Of a stretch of DNA of 64,000 nucleotides, positions 17,205-24,805 are shown one piece after another. The stretch spans positions 4,837 to 68,836 of the forward strand of contig CAZFCJ010000003.1 of NCBI GenBank assembly GCA_964517315.1, given 5' to 3'. Source of the stretch: DASWJQ01 sp964517315. Its GTDB lineage: Bacteria; Chloroflexota; Anaerolineae; Anaerolineales; E44-bin32. Every line of letters begins with the position of its first letter. Within the stretch, counting starts at the first letter, position 1. The notes beneath the pieces are model-generated. The model was not told the DNA's origin, made no database searches, and saw nothing but the letters and a program-made list of their open reading frames with translations. Made by a program: the position numbers and the translations under genes.

Positions 17205-18614
17205 TTGTCACGCCGCGAACGTGAAATGAAGGACGGATCGAGCCGCAGATTGACCGATCGCCTGGTCTGGATCCTGGGTGCCGCGGTGGTTGTTGGCACC
17301 CTGGTCTCGGCGGGGTTGATCTTCTCGGCGGCCCGAGGCTTGGCCGCCTCCTGGACGGAGGGCGGTCTTCCGTCGTTCAGTGGAGTCGGCCGTCCATCCT
17401 CCGAAGGAACTCCCCTCCCCGGGGTCACGCCAACCGTGGCGCCTCTGGATGAAGCAAAGCCGTGGGACGGCAGCGAGCGCGTCACGATTTTGCTGATGGG
17501 GCTTGACTATCGGTCCTGGGAAGAGAATGACGGACCCCCACGCACGGACTCGATGATGCTGGTGACGATCGATCCGGTGGCCCGCACCGCAGGAATGCTT
17601 TCCATCCCCCGCGACCTGTGGGTCGAGATCCCGGGTTTCGAGCACAACCGCATCAACACCGCCTACTTCCTCGGCGAGAGCTATAACCTCCCCGGGGGCG
17701 GGCCGGGGCTGGCGATGAAAACGGTGGAGAACTTCCTTGGGGTTCCGATTGACTATTATGCGGTGATCTACTTCCACGTTTTCGAGGATATGGTCGACGA
17801 GATCGGCGGCATCGACGTCTTGGTCAAAGAGGACATTAAGGTCTCCCCGATCGGGCGGACAAGTGTGGTGCTCACGGCGAAGGCGCACCATCTGGACGGA
17901 GCGCACGCCCTAGCCTACGCGCGGGCGCGCAAGTCTGGGGGCGGGGATTTCGACCGGGCGCAAAGGCAGCAGCAGGTGGCCATGGCCATTCGCGACCGGA
18001 TCCTTGGGGTGAATATGGTCCCGACTTTGATTCGCAGGGCGCCGGCACTGTACGAGCATATGCGCACCGGATTGCGCACGAATTTGACCTTCGATCAGAT
18101 ATTCCGACTTGGACTTCTTGCGCTTGAGATTCCCGAAGAGAACATCAAAAAGGGCATCATCGGCCCGCCGGAGATGGTCGAATTCGAGACTCTTCCCAGC
18201 GGCGCCGAGGTGCTGCGTCCGCTGCCGGATCGTATCCGCATGCTCAGGGACGAGATCTTCACCGAGGCAGGGGCGATCGGCCCCTCGGTTTCAGTCGAAG
18301 AGCCGGTGGAGGCCGCCGATCTGGAGGATGCCCGGATTTCCGTGCTCAACGGCTCAGGCATCGAGGGGGTAGCGACCGCCACCTCCGAGTATCTGCAGTC
18401 GCGCGGTCTGAACGTGGTCGAGGTGGCCAACGCGAACCGGCTCGACTACGCCAAGACGATCGTGATCGACTACACGGGCAACCCGTACACCACCCGCTTC
18501 CTGCACGAACTGATGGGCCTGTCGGAAAGCCAGATCCTCAGCCAGCCCTCGCCGGACAGCGAGATCGACGTCGAGGTGATCTTGGGCGCCGATTGGACGG
18601 GGCCGCCGGGGTAG
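17205..18614 (+). CDS. LytR-CpsA-Psr (LCP) family protein with LytR_C domain
   Basis: Membrane-anchored LCP phosphotransferase, the class that attaches polyprenyl-linked glycopolymers to cell wall or surface acceptors. One N-terminal TM segment follows the basic SRREREMKDGSSRR stretch. Then come ILLMGLDYR, RTDSMMLVTIDP, MLSIPRDLWVEIPG, HRINTAYFLGE-type motifs and the late GAHALAYARARKSGGGDFDRAQRQQQ arginine motif. The last 90 residues (ISVLNGSGIEGVA) form a LytR_C domain. TTG 17205 is chosen for a GGGAGGGA about 10 nt upstream; ATG 17226 is the alternative. Membrane-facing neighbours (PAP2) fit envelope work. Confidence 0.88.
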   Translation: MSRREREMKDGSSRRLTDRLVWILGAAVVVGTLVSAGLIFSAARGLAASWTEGGLPSFSGVGRPSSEGTPLPGVTPTVAPLDEAKPWDGSERVTILLMGLDYRSWEENDGPPRTDSMMLVTIDPVARTAGMLSIPRDLWVEIPGFEHNRINTAYFLGESYNLPGGGPGLAMKTVENFLGVPIDYYAVIYFHVFEDMVDEIGGIDVLVKEDIKVSPIGRTSVVLTAKAHHLDGAHALAYARARKSGGGDFDRAQRQQQVAMAIRDRILGVNMVPTLIRRAPALYEHMRTGLRTNLTFDQIFRLGLLALEIPEENIKKGIIGPPEMVEFETLPSGAEVLRPLPDRIRMLRDEIFTEAGAIGPSVSVEEPVEAADLEDARISVLNGSGIEGVATATSEYLQSRGLNVVEVANANRLDYAKTIVIDYTGNPYTTRFLHELMGLSESQILSQPSPDSEIDVEVILGADWTGPPG

Positions 18615-18648
18615 AAGCTCTCACAACCACCAGGCCGACCTTCGTTAT

Positions 18649-18676
18649 ACAGCTCTGAGCACTGAGCGCCGAGCGC
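18649..18676 (-). repeat. 28-nt repeat, inverted copy of 11061-11088
   Basis: Read on the minus strand this matches 11061-11088 with a single mismatch (position 9). CTCAGTGCTCAGAGCT inside it is built of 7-bp units, so it belongs to the heptamer repeat type described near 10.8-11.1 kb. Confidence 0.8.
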
Positions 18677-18772
18677 GTTGAGATAGAAGGCTCCTGTGGA
18701 ATGTACGGAGGTCGGGGTCCCACGGCCGATCGTCCCCCCACGGACTGGCCCTCCCCACATCCCTGCACGTTC

Positions 18773-18800
18773 GTAGGGGCGCCCCGCCGGTGCCCCTAAG
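18773..18800. repeat. GTAGGGGC-family palindrome copy
   Basis: Arms GTAGGGGC and GCCCCTAA flank a partly symmetric centre (GCCCCGCCGGT). The outer arms match the 8885 copy apart from the last base pair. Confidence 0.6.
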
Positions 18801-18818
18801 GTGGAATTTCCTTGCCGC

Positions 18819-18845
18819 GTAGGGGCGCATCGCGATGCGTCCTGA
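18819..18845. repeat. GTAGGGGC-family palindrome copy, right arm decayed
   Basis: GTAGGGGCGCATCGCGATGCG is a good left arm and perfect centre; the right arm reads TCCTGAC instead of CCCCTAC. The centre matches the copy at 9114. Confidence 0.65.
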
Positions 18846-18943
18846 CAGCGGGCCATTGGCTCTTAAGGGCCGAGGGTCTTCCTTGGAGGATCGGAAAGCC
18901 CTCTTGCCCCCCATGGATGTCCTTGGGTCGTAAGAAAACGCGT

Positions 18944-19468
18944 CTACAGCGGCGCATAGATCAAGCTGGCCGTCACTCCGAAGATCAAGCCAAGAAGTGC
19001 CCCCGCAAGCACATCCGACAGGTAGTGGACCCCCATCACGACCCGGGCCATCAGCACCAAGGGCGCCCAGACGAGAGTGGCGGTCTGGAGCCAGGCTGGT
19101 CCCCAGGCCGCGATGAGTACGGCGAGCAGGACGGCCCGAGCTGCGTGTCCGGAGGGGAAAGAGTGCGGGTCCGTTCGGCGGTAGATCGAGCCCCACGTGC
19201 CCTCGGGCCGTCGGCGTCGGATGGCGAACTTGAGGCCCATGACCACCGCCGCCGTCACGAGGACAGCGATGGCGAGGGCCAGCGACCAGTTGCGCCATGG
19301 ACCGCTCGAGCGCCAGGCGACGATCGCCAGTCCGATGAGCCAAAACCAGGAATCTGCGGAGTGGGCCAGCAGCGCCGCGATCCAGCGCAGGGGGCTCGGT
19401 CGTTCGGCGATGGAAAGGCGGGCCGTCCAGCGGCGGTCGAGGCGGAGCACACGCCCCAGAAGGTTCAT
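18944..19468 (-). CDS. PAP2 family membrane phosphatase
   Basis: Integral membrane phosphatase of 174 residues with five or six hydrophobic segments. All three PAP2 motifs are visible: KFAIRRRRPEG (KxxxxxxRP), FPSGHAA (PSGH) and ARVVMGVHYLSDVLAG (the SRxxxxxHxxxD motif, with the usual Ser replaced by Ala). Such enzymes dephosphorylate undecaprenyl pyrophosphate, phosphatidic acid or related lipids on the outer face of the membrane. Its start overlaps the stop of the nucleotidyltransferase gene by 4 nt, so the two are coupled and a lipid-linked or sugar-nucleotide link is possible. Confidence 0.88.
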   Translation of the reverse strand: MNLLGRVLRLDRRWTARLSIAERPSPLRWIAALLAHSADSWFWLIGLAIVAWRSSGPWRNWSLALAIAVLVTAAVVMGLKFAIRRRRPEGTWGSIYRRTDPHSFPSGHAARAVLLAVLIAAWGPAWLQTATLVWAPLVLMARVVMGVHYLSDVLAGALLGLIFGVTASLIYAPL

Positions 19469-20262
19469 GGGGGCTGACCCTGCGCCAGGTCGCGTCGGAT
19501 GAGCTCAAGCTGCCCGGGCTTGTCGACGTCCATCGCGACTTCGGCCCACGGAGAAAGGTGCACCCGTCCGCGGAGATTCAAGCGCGCCGCAATGCGCTGA
19601 AGCGTCTGGTCGAGCGTGAGCCGCCTGAGGAGCAGGAGCAGCAAGGTGTCGAAGCCTACGACCGCGGCCTGTCGCAGCGGGCTCTTGCGGGCCCCGATGA
19701 GCCGGTCCCAGAGGTCGAGATCCACGTCCATGTGGACGTGGATAAGATGGATATCCCCGCCGCAGATTTCGACGTTCCGAAGTTTTACATATGTGCGACT
19801 GGAGTCCGGGAAGCGGCGTTCCATCACAGTGCGCTTTACGGCCACGAAATCCAGATCGACCTGTGGCCCGGTGGCCTGGCGCACGCGCCAATCGACGATT
19901 TCCGGCGTGAGCGTGGGGAGGTCGGCTGAGGCGAAGAGCACGTACTCGCGGTCTGAGCCGATTCGCCGGGCCCATTCCAGGCCGGCCAGCGAGTTCTGCA
20001 GCAACCCCCCGTGCTCCTCGAGGAAGGTGAGCGGTTTCGTCGCCCGCAGGCCGTCCTGTTCGGAAAGGCCGAGGATGGCGATGCGCTCTACGCTCTCCGC
20101 TCCGTCCAGCGCATCCAGCACCCACTGGACCATCGGCTTTCCGCCCACGTCGATCAAGGCTTTCGGACCGCCCCGGCTCAGCGTGTAGAGCGGATCGTCC
20201 TCGGGGGGCACTTTTCCTGCCGCGACGAACGCGTTCACACGGGGGAGCGGCGAGGATTTCAT
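19465..20262 (-). CDS. MobA-like nucleotidyltransferase family protein
   Basis: GT-A-fold nucleotidyltransferase-like protein of 265 residues. The N-terminus has a degenerate nucleotide-binding loop (NAFVAAGKVPPEDDPLYTLS) followed by GPKALIDVGGKPMVQWVLDAL, the shared pattern of molybdopterin and sugar-phosphate nucleotidyltransferases. A metal-binding Asp is likely in FASADLPTLTPE. The loop carries an insertion compared with the usual LAGGxSxRMG, so the exact substrate is unclear. ATG at 20262 is used because it overlaps the upstream stop as ATGA. MoaA lies elsewhere in the window, but the intervening genes do not suggest molybdopterin guanylyl transfer. Confidence 0.75.
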   Translation of the reverse strand: MKSSPLPRVNAFVAAGKVPPEDDPLYTLSRGGPKALIDVGGKPMVQWVLDALDGAESVERIAILGLSEQDGLRATKPLTFLEEHGGLLQNSLAGLEWARRIGSDREYVLFASADLPTLTPEIVDWRVRQATGPQVDLDFVAVKRTVMERRFPDSSRTYVKLRNVEICGGDIHLIHVHMDVDLDLWDRLIGARKSPLRQAAVVGFDTLLLLLLRRLTLDQTLQRIAARLNLRGRVHLSPWAEVAMDVDKPGQLELIRRDLAQGQPP

Positions 20263-20654
20263 GATCGCAGCGACTCCGGAAGGTCGTCGCTGGACGGCTT
20301 CCAGCGAGCGGCGTCCAAGTCCACCCTCTCCGGCTGAAGGAACGGGGTCGCTTCGCCTTTCAGGAGCGCCAGCTGCGCGCGATGCGTTCCCGAGGGGCGG
20401 AAACTGGTACGGCCCTCTGCGTTCACGACCCTGTGCCATGGGAGGTCCTCCGGGCAGCGGGAGAGGGCGTAGCCCACCCAGCGGGCGCGAATCCGCCGGT
20501 AGGCCAAGGGGTCGATTCCCGGCGGGGCCGGAATCAATTCCGCGATGTCCCCGTAGGTCATGACCTTGCCAGGGGGAATGAGTCGGACGATCGCATAGAC
20601 GGTTCTTTCGAACTGTGAACGATCCGCTGTCGATCGGGAATCGCCTGACATCAC
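20259..20654 (-). CDS. atl: Alkyltransferase-like protein (ATL; MGMT fold lacking the Cys)
   Basis: DNA-binding protein of the O6-alkylguanine-DNA alkyltransferase fold, 131 residues. The acceptor motif PCHR of true methyltransferases reads PWHR (72-75), the hallmark of ATL proteins, which bind bulky O6-alkylguanine without removing it and hand the lesion to nucleotide-excision repair. The helix-turn-helix region with IPPGKVMTYGDIAELI and the arginine-finger region RARWVGYALS are intact. A 30-residue tail after FLQPERVDLD is longer than in short ATLs. It heads the three-gene coupled run with the nucleotidyltransferase and PAP2. Confidence 0.9.
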   Translation of the reverse strand: MMSGDSRSTADRSQFERTVYAIVRLIPPGKVMTYGDIAELIPAPPGIDPLAYRRIRARWVGYALSRCPEDLPWHRVVNAEGRTSFRPSGTHRAQLALLKGEATPFLQPERVDLDAARWKPSSDDLPESLRS

Positions 20655-20683
20655 AAACCTCGTCCGGAAAGCGAGAAGATAGA

Positions 20684-21583
20684 CTATTTCAGGCGCGTGA
20701 GCCGCGGTCGCAAGCCGGCGCGGTCGATCATATCCTGCAACTCGTCTCGGTTGAGCGGCCGGCCCTTTCCGGCCAAGGCCACGAGCGCGGCTTCCATCAT
20801 GTTCGTACCAAACGAACGGCCGTCGATGATCGGCGTCGTGGTGAGCAGATAGGCGACCCCGGCGGAACGGAACAGTTCTACGTCATCGGGGGTCGTCGTG
20901 TTGGTGACGACGATCTTACCCGGAAGAGAGTCCGGCATGTGGCGCTTCACATAATGACAGTCTCCGGCGATCACATTCGCCCATCGATAGTAGCGTGTCC
21001 ACTTCGGCGCGCGTTGGTCCTGCGCCGCTCCGGTGGGATAGAGCCAGGTGAACGGCAGCCGGGAGACGAACGGGACGACGAGGGCAGCCAGGCGGCGGAT
21101 GGATCGCCTGGATCGCAGGGGAATGGGCAGGCCGAGTGCAAACATCAAATCGCCGAACACGCACTCGTAGCCGGCCTCGGCAAATGAGCTTGCCATCCCC
21201 CAGCGGTCTGCGCCGCTGGTGATCAGGGCGCGGCGTGGCGACACCGGCTCGGGGAGCGTTCGATCGAGTTCCAGGGCCACCCGAGCCTCGAGCGTGTTCT
21301 TGAGCCCGGATCCGTCGACAACCGGTGTTTCCTTGATATGGCGGATCATGGGTTGGACGGAGTGCAGCGGATACCAGCGGTGGTCGATCTGCAAGCCGAG
21401 ATCGGCTCCGCCCACGCCGAAGGCGTTCACCCGCCCATCGAGCGCGCCAAACAGCTCAGCGGCGCGCTCGATGTCACCATCGGTCCCGATTCGCTCGACG
21501 GCAACGGTTTCGCCCATCAGCTCGAACTGGACGGACTTATCCCGCCTCGACGAGCCCAGGCTGATGCTGACGGCCCGCTTCAT
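20684..21583 (-). CDS. Conserved protein, family sometimes annotated 'quinate 5-dehydrogenase'
   Basis: 299 residues. The N-terminus (KRAVSISLGSSRRDKS) and ERIGTDGDIERA-type stretch resemble a conserved family of Deinococcus-Thermus and Chloroflexota that often carries the label quinate 5-dehydrogenase; I recall the resemblance but cannot verify it and see no typical GxGxxG dinucleotide fingerprint near the N-terminus. Features: VNAFGVGGADLGLQ around residue 55, RRALITSGADRWGMA around 140, and a C-terminal part VVTNTTTPDDVELFRSAGVAYLLTTTP that could be an alpha/beta fold. It follows nadE by 75 nt on the same strand. Function is not assigned. Confidence 0.6.
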   Translation of the reverse strand: MKRAVSISLGSSRRDKSVQFELMGETVAVERIGTDGDIERAAELFGALDGRVNAFGVGGADLGLQIDHRWYPLHSVQPMIRHIKETPVVDGSGLKNTLEARVALELDRTLPEPVSPRRALITSGADRWGMASSFAEAGYECVFGDLMFALGLPIPLRSRRSIRRLAALVVPFVSRLPFTWLYPTGAAQDQRAPKWTRYYRWANVIAGDCHYVKRHMPDSLPGKIVVTNTTTPDDVELFRSAGVAYLLTTTPIIDGRSFGTNMMEAALVALAGKGRPLNRDELQDMIDRAGLRPRLTRLK

Positions 21584-21658
21584 CTAGAGCTCCTTGACCG
21601 GTCGAACATGTGGCTCTGGCGACCTGTTCCAAAACGCGAGTGGGCTCGATCAACCCAT

Positions 21659-22492
21659 TCACGTGCCCCAGTCGCGCGGGTAGAGGAAGTCGTGTCCCAC
21701 CGAGCGCGGGCTGATCTTGGCGATCGGGGGCATGACGCGCTTGAAGTGGTTGCGGCGCACCATGGCGATCACTTCTTCCACGAACGTTTTGTCGAAACCG
21801 GCCTCAACGCAGGCCTCCGGCGTGTAGCGTTCGTCGACCCACAGATGCAGAAACCGATCGGCTTGCTCGTAGGTGAAACCGAGTTCGCCTTCGTCAGTCT
21901 GGCCGATCCACAGGTCCGCCGAGGGCGGTTTGGTAACGATTTCGTCGGGTACGCCCATGGCGCGAGCGAGCTGCCGGATCTGCGTCTTGTACAGGTCCCC
22001 GTTGGGGTTGATGGCGCAGGCCGAATCGCCGTACAGCGTTGTGTAGCCGAGCAAAATCTCGGTCTTGTTTCCGGTGCCGATGACCAACGCGTCGAACGCA
22101 GCCGATTGATCGTAGAGCACGATCATCCGCGCCCGTGCCATCACGTTCCCCATGCGCACCTGGTCCATCTCCGGAAATCGTTCGAACAGTGGCTCGACCA
22201 AGTCGGTGATCTCTACGTCCACCTGTTGAACGCCGAGCCGATCGATGACCGCTCCCGCGTGCTCCATCGAATCGGGGGAAGAGGTACGGTACGGCATGCG
22301 GACGGCCAGCACGTTCTCCGCCCCGAGGGCGGCCGCACTGAGATAGCAGGCCAGTGAAGAATCCACGCCCCCCGACAGGCCGACGACCGCGCGCTGGAAG
22401 CCGTGCCGGCCGAGCTCGTCCTGAATGAAGTCGGTCAGGATGGTCTGGGCCAAATCCGGGTTGATTTTCAAACGTTCGTCAATCCACTGCAT
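21659..22492 (-). CDS. nadE: NAD+ synthetase (ammonia-type, no glutaminase domain)
   Basis: N-type ATP pyrophosphatase of 277 residues making NAD+ from deamido-NAD+. The PP-loop SGGVDSS is at 40-46, with GTGNKTEILLGY and GDSACAINPNGDLYKTQ further on, all typical of NadE. It lacks the N-terminal nitrilase domain of glutamine-dependent NAD synthetases (about 540-680 residues), but a separate nitrilase-fold gene sits 56 nt upstream on the same strand. A split glutamine-dependent enzyme is therefore plausible. Start ATG at 22492. Confidence 0.93.
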   Translation of the reverse strand: MQWIDERLKINPDLAQTILTDFIQDELGRHGFQRAVVGLSGGVDSSLACYLSAAALGAENVLAVRMPYRTSSPDSMEHAGAVIDRLGVQQVDVEITDLVEPLFERFPEMDQVRMGNVMARARMIVLYDQSAAFDALVIGTGNKTEILLGYTTLYGDSACAINPNGDLYKTQIRQLARAMGVPDEIVTKPPSADLWIGQTDEGELGFTYEQADRFLHLWVDERYTPEACVEAGFDKTFVEEVIAMVRRNHFKRVMPPIAKISPRSVGHDFLYPRDWGT

Positions 22493-22548
22493 CGGACTTC
22501 TCTCACCACGACAGAATCGGGCCGAGGGCTAACTGCGGCCGCTCGACA

Positions 22549-23403
22549 TCATCTCGAGTCAAGGATACGCTGCATTTCGCGTTGGACAAGCTGGGTTCTC
22601 TCATCGCGCAGCAATGGAAGGCGGTTCCGAGTGCGGCGAATCTGGGCCAGGTCGATTTCCGCCAACGTCAGCGCTTCTTCATGATAGGGGCCCTGGGCGA
22701 CGGCGTCACCTTCGGGATCGAACACCGTGGCTCGGCCTCCGAACTTCAATCCGTCCTCAAACCCGACGCGGTTGGTGTGGGCGATGTACGTCGTAAGCAG
22801 ACTGGCGTAGGATCGATTGACCCGCTCAACCCACTCCACGGAGCTCAGAACGTCGGATTCGCCCAGACCGCGCGAGGGGGAGGCGGAGATGAAGAACAGC
22901 AACTCCGCGCCGTCCAGCCACAGCAAATAAGGCGGCGAAACATGCCAGAAGTCCTCGCAGATCAGGAGGCCGACTCTGCCAAAGCGCGTGTCGAAGGCCC
23001 GCACCCGGTCGCCCCAGGCGAAGAAACGGCTCTCCTGAAACAGGCCGTAGGTCGGCAGGTACACTTTTCGATGCACGTGGACGGCCTCACCCTGGGAGAG
23101 GTAGGCCGCCGAAATGTAGTATTGGCCCCGCTCGCCCGCCTCAGCGAAGCCGACGATGATGTCTATATCTCCACTGGCTTCGCAGAGCGGACCGAAGGTG
23201 GGATCTTCAGGCGTCGGACGACGGGCGACCTGCGAGACCAGATCTTTCAAGCTGTAGCCGGTGAGGGAGAGCTCAGGGAAGATGACCAGGTCCGCTCCCC
23301 GGTCTTTGGCGCGGGCGATGGTATCAAGGTGAACTTCGAGGTTGGCGGAAACGTCCCCGAGTCGAGTGTTCATTTGGACCAGGCCGAGGGTCAGCTTGCG
23401 CAT
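22549..23403 (-). CDS. Carbon-nitrogen hydrolase (nitrilase superfamily), possible NadE glutaminase partner
   Basis: Nitrilase-fold amidase of 284 residues. The catalytic triad is visible: Glu in LVIFPELSLTGY, Lys in HRKVYLPTYG and Cys in GLLICEDFWH. The ICEDFWH and RKVYLPTYGLFQESRFF segments are close to the glutaminase domains of NAD synthetases rather than to beta-ureidopropionases. Standing directly before nadE, it may generate ammonia from glutamine for NAD synthesis as a separate subunit. A free omega-amidase or other amidase is the alternative. Confidence 0.85.
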   Translation of the reverse strand: MRKLTLGLVQMNTRLGDVSANLEVHLDTIARAKDRGADLVIFPELSLTGYSLKDLVSQVARRPTPEDPTFGPLCEASGDIDIIVGFAEAGERGQYYISAAYLSQGEAVHVHRKVYLPTYGLFQESRFFAWGDRVRAFDTRFGRVGLLICEDFWHVSPPYLLWLDGAELLFFISASPSRGLGESDVLSSVEWVERVNRSYASLLTTYIAHTNRVGFEDGLKFGGRATVFDPEGDAVAQGPYHEEALTLAEIDLAQIRRTRNRLPLLRDERTQLVQREMQRILDSR

Positions 23404-23413
23404 AGGGCCCCCG

Positions 23414-24121
23414 TTAGCCGGCGCGGCGGCTTAGCAGCAGCCCGGCCACCCCGACCAGGACGACGACCACCGCTCCCAATCCGTCGCCGCGCAAGCCGGC
23501 GACCTGTGGCACGGGATCGGCCCGGACCAGGCTCAGCAGCAGCGCCACCGCGCCGTGGTAGATAAGGCCCGCGGCGAAAATCGTTCCCGGTCGCTTGGCC
23601 CTCCGTTGGAGCCAGAGAAGCCCCACCAGGCCGGCGAGAGAGGCTATGGCCCCGGCCGATTGGGTCGGCCAGCGTGGGAGGCTGATTCCCGCCAGGTCCC
23701 GCGTGGGCGGCACCCAGGTGGGCGGCTCGAGGCGCACACCATATGCGCAACCCTCGGGCAGACACCCCAGCCACCCCGCGAAGATCAGCAGCGTTGAGGG
23801 CAAGATCAGACGATCGGCCAGGTGCCAGAAATTCCCTTCCGTCAGAACGCAGTACAATCCCAGCCCTGCGATCGCGCCGGCGGCGGCCCCGAATCCGCTC
23901 AAGCCGCCCTGCCAGAACCATAGACTCTGGGCCGGGTGCGCGGCGTAGTAATCGAAGTGATATGACACGAAGACGGCGCGGCTGGCCACCAGCCCGCCGG
24001 CCAGAGAGGCGAGCCCGGCGTCGAGAGGTCCGGCTCGAGGTCCGTGCGCAGGGCGCATGAGGCCGAGCCAGGTCAGCGCGGCGAGTACTGCCAGTGCGAA
24101 GAGAATGACGAAGAGCGGCAT
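23414..24121 (-). CDS. Lgt-like integral membrane protein
   Basis: About 235 residues, with seven or so TM segments. The arrangement resembles prolipoprotein diacylglyceryl transferase: ASRAVFVSYHFDYYAAHPAQ, GGLSGFGAAAGAIAGL, GCLPEGCAYG and a late RWPTQSAGA where true Lgt has HPTQLYE. The key His and Tyr of that motif are replaced by Trp and Ala, so ordinary Lgt activity is doubtful. ATG at 24121 (MPLFVILFA) is chosen; longer starts add an improbable Pro/Cys-rich leader. It lies 10 nt from the amidase gene, so it may lead the nadE operon. A second Lgt-like gene is at 54855. Confidence 0.7.
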   Translation of the reverse strand: MPLFVILFALAVLAALTWLGLMRPAHGPRAGPLDAGLASLAGGLVASRAVFVSYHFDYYAAHPAQSLWFWQGGLSGFGAAAGAIAGLGLYCVLTEGNFWHLADRLILPSTLLIFAGWLGCLPEGCAYGVRLEPPTWVPPTRDLAGISLPRWPTQSAGAIASLAGLVGLLWLQRRAKRPGTIFAAGLIYHGAVALLLSLVRADPVPQVAGLRGDGLGAVVVVLVGVAGLLLSRRAG

Positions 24122-24236
24122 TGGCGATCGGCACCATGGGTCCCGGTTATGATACCACCGGCAAGCGGGCGGGCCCTTGGAGGGGCCCACTCACGATGAA
24201 GTGAAGCGCCAGCGGCGCAGCGGTCTTGCGGGGATC

Positions 24237-24698
24237 ATGAGCGATCACATCGACTCGGTGCGGATCAAGAAAGCGAGGGTCTGGGACTTGGTGATGTTGC
24301 AGCGGCTCTCGAAACGCTGCTTCGGCCGCGACGCCTGGTCCTGGGTGGACATGCTGGCCGCGCTGGTCACGCCCGGCGCGGTGCGTCTCAAGGCTCTGAG
24401 GGACGGGCGCCTCATCGGGTACGTGATCGCCGACCAGCGGGACAGGGGAGTGGGGTGGATTGCTTCGATCGCGGTGGCGCCGGGCGCCCGACGGAAAGGG
24501 ATAGGATCTCTGCTGCTCAAGGCCGCTGAGGGTGAATTGAACACAACCCGAATCCGGTTGGCCCTGCGCCCTTCCAACCGGGCCGCGCTGAACCTCTATC
24601 AACGGCACGGCTATGAGACCGTAATCCACTGGCCCCGTTACTACAACGACGGCGAGGACGCGTTGGTCATGGAGAAACCATCGCACGGCGACCTTTAG
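24237..24698 (+). CDS. GNAT family N-acetyltransferase
   Basis: RimI-like acetyltransferase of 153 residues. The acetyl-CoA loop is clear in SIAVAPGARRKGIGSLLLKAAE (V/IAVxPxxRxxGIGxxLL), followed by RLALRPSNRAALNLYQRHGYE, the substrate-proximal NxxAxxLYxxxGF motif. This family acetylates ribosomal protein N-termini, other proteins or small amines. ATG 24237 follows GGGGATC; an upstream ATG-less extension is possible but adds basic, unconserved-looking residues. It is divergent from the Lgt-like gene and followed by the rplI leader. Confidence 0.85.
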   Translation: MSDHIDSVRIKKARVWDLVMLQRLSKRCFGRDAWSWVDMLAALVTPGAVRLKALRDGRLIGYVIADQRDRGVGWIASIAVAPGARRKGIGSLLLKAAEGELNTTRIRLALRPSNRAALNLYQRHGYETVIHWPRYYNDGEDALVMEKPSHGDL

Positions 24699-24713
24699 CT
24701 GTCGGCTTGGGTT

Positions 24714-24722
24714 TGGTACAAT
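24714..24722 (+). promoter_or_regulatory. Extended -10 promoter for rplI
   Basis: TGGTACAAT fits the TGn-TANAAT extended -10 form. No clear -35 is seen. Transcription would begin near 24729, leaving a leader of about 77 nt before the L9 ATG. Confidence 0.45.
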
Positions 24723-24759
24723 CGACGCTCGCAAAGGGGCGTGAAGACCCTCTGCCCCG

Positions 24760-24776
24760 AAGCGCCTGAGGCGCTT
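24760..24776 (+). promoter_or_regulatory. Hairpin in the ribosomal protein L9 leader
   Basis: AAGCGCC-TGA-GGCGCTT is a perfect 7-bp stem with a 3-nt loop, between the predicted transcription start and the Shine-Dalgarno (AGAAAGGG at 24786-24793). It lacks a T-run, so it is not a terminator; it could bind a regulator or L9 itself (inference). Confidence 0.4.
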
Positions 24777-24805
24777 GTATCATTTAGAAAGGGCTTGTGA
24801 AACCC

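Larger units (their letters stand above)
18615..18943. other. Gene-free convergent gap with repeat elements
   Basis: A 329-nt gap between a plus-strand and a minus-strand gene. It contains the inverted copy of the 28-nt heptamer repeat and two GTAGGGGC palindrome-family copies. No plausible gene and no classical T-rich terminator were seen. Confidence 0.6.
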
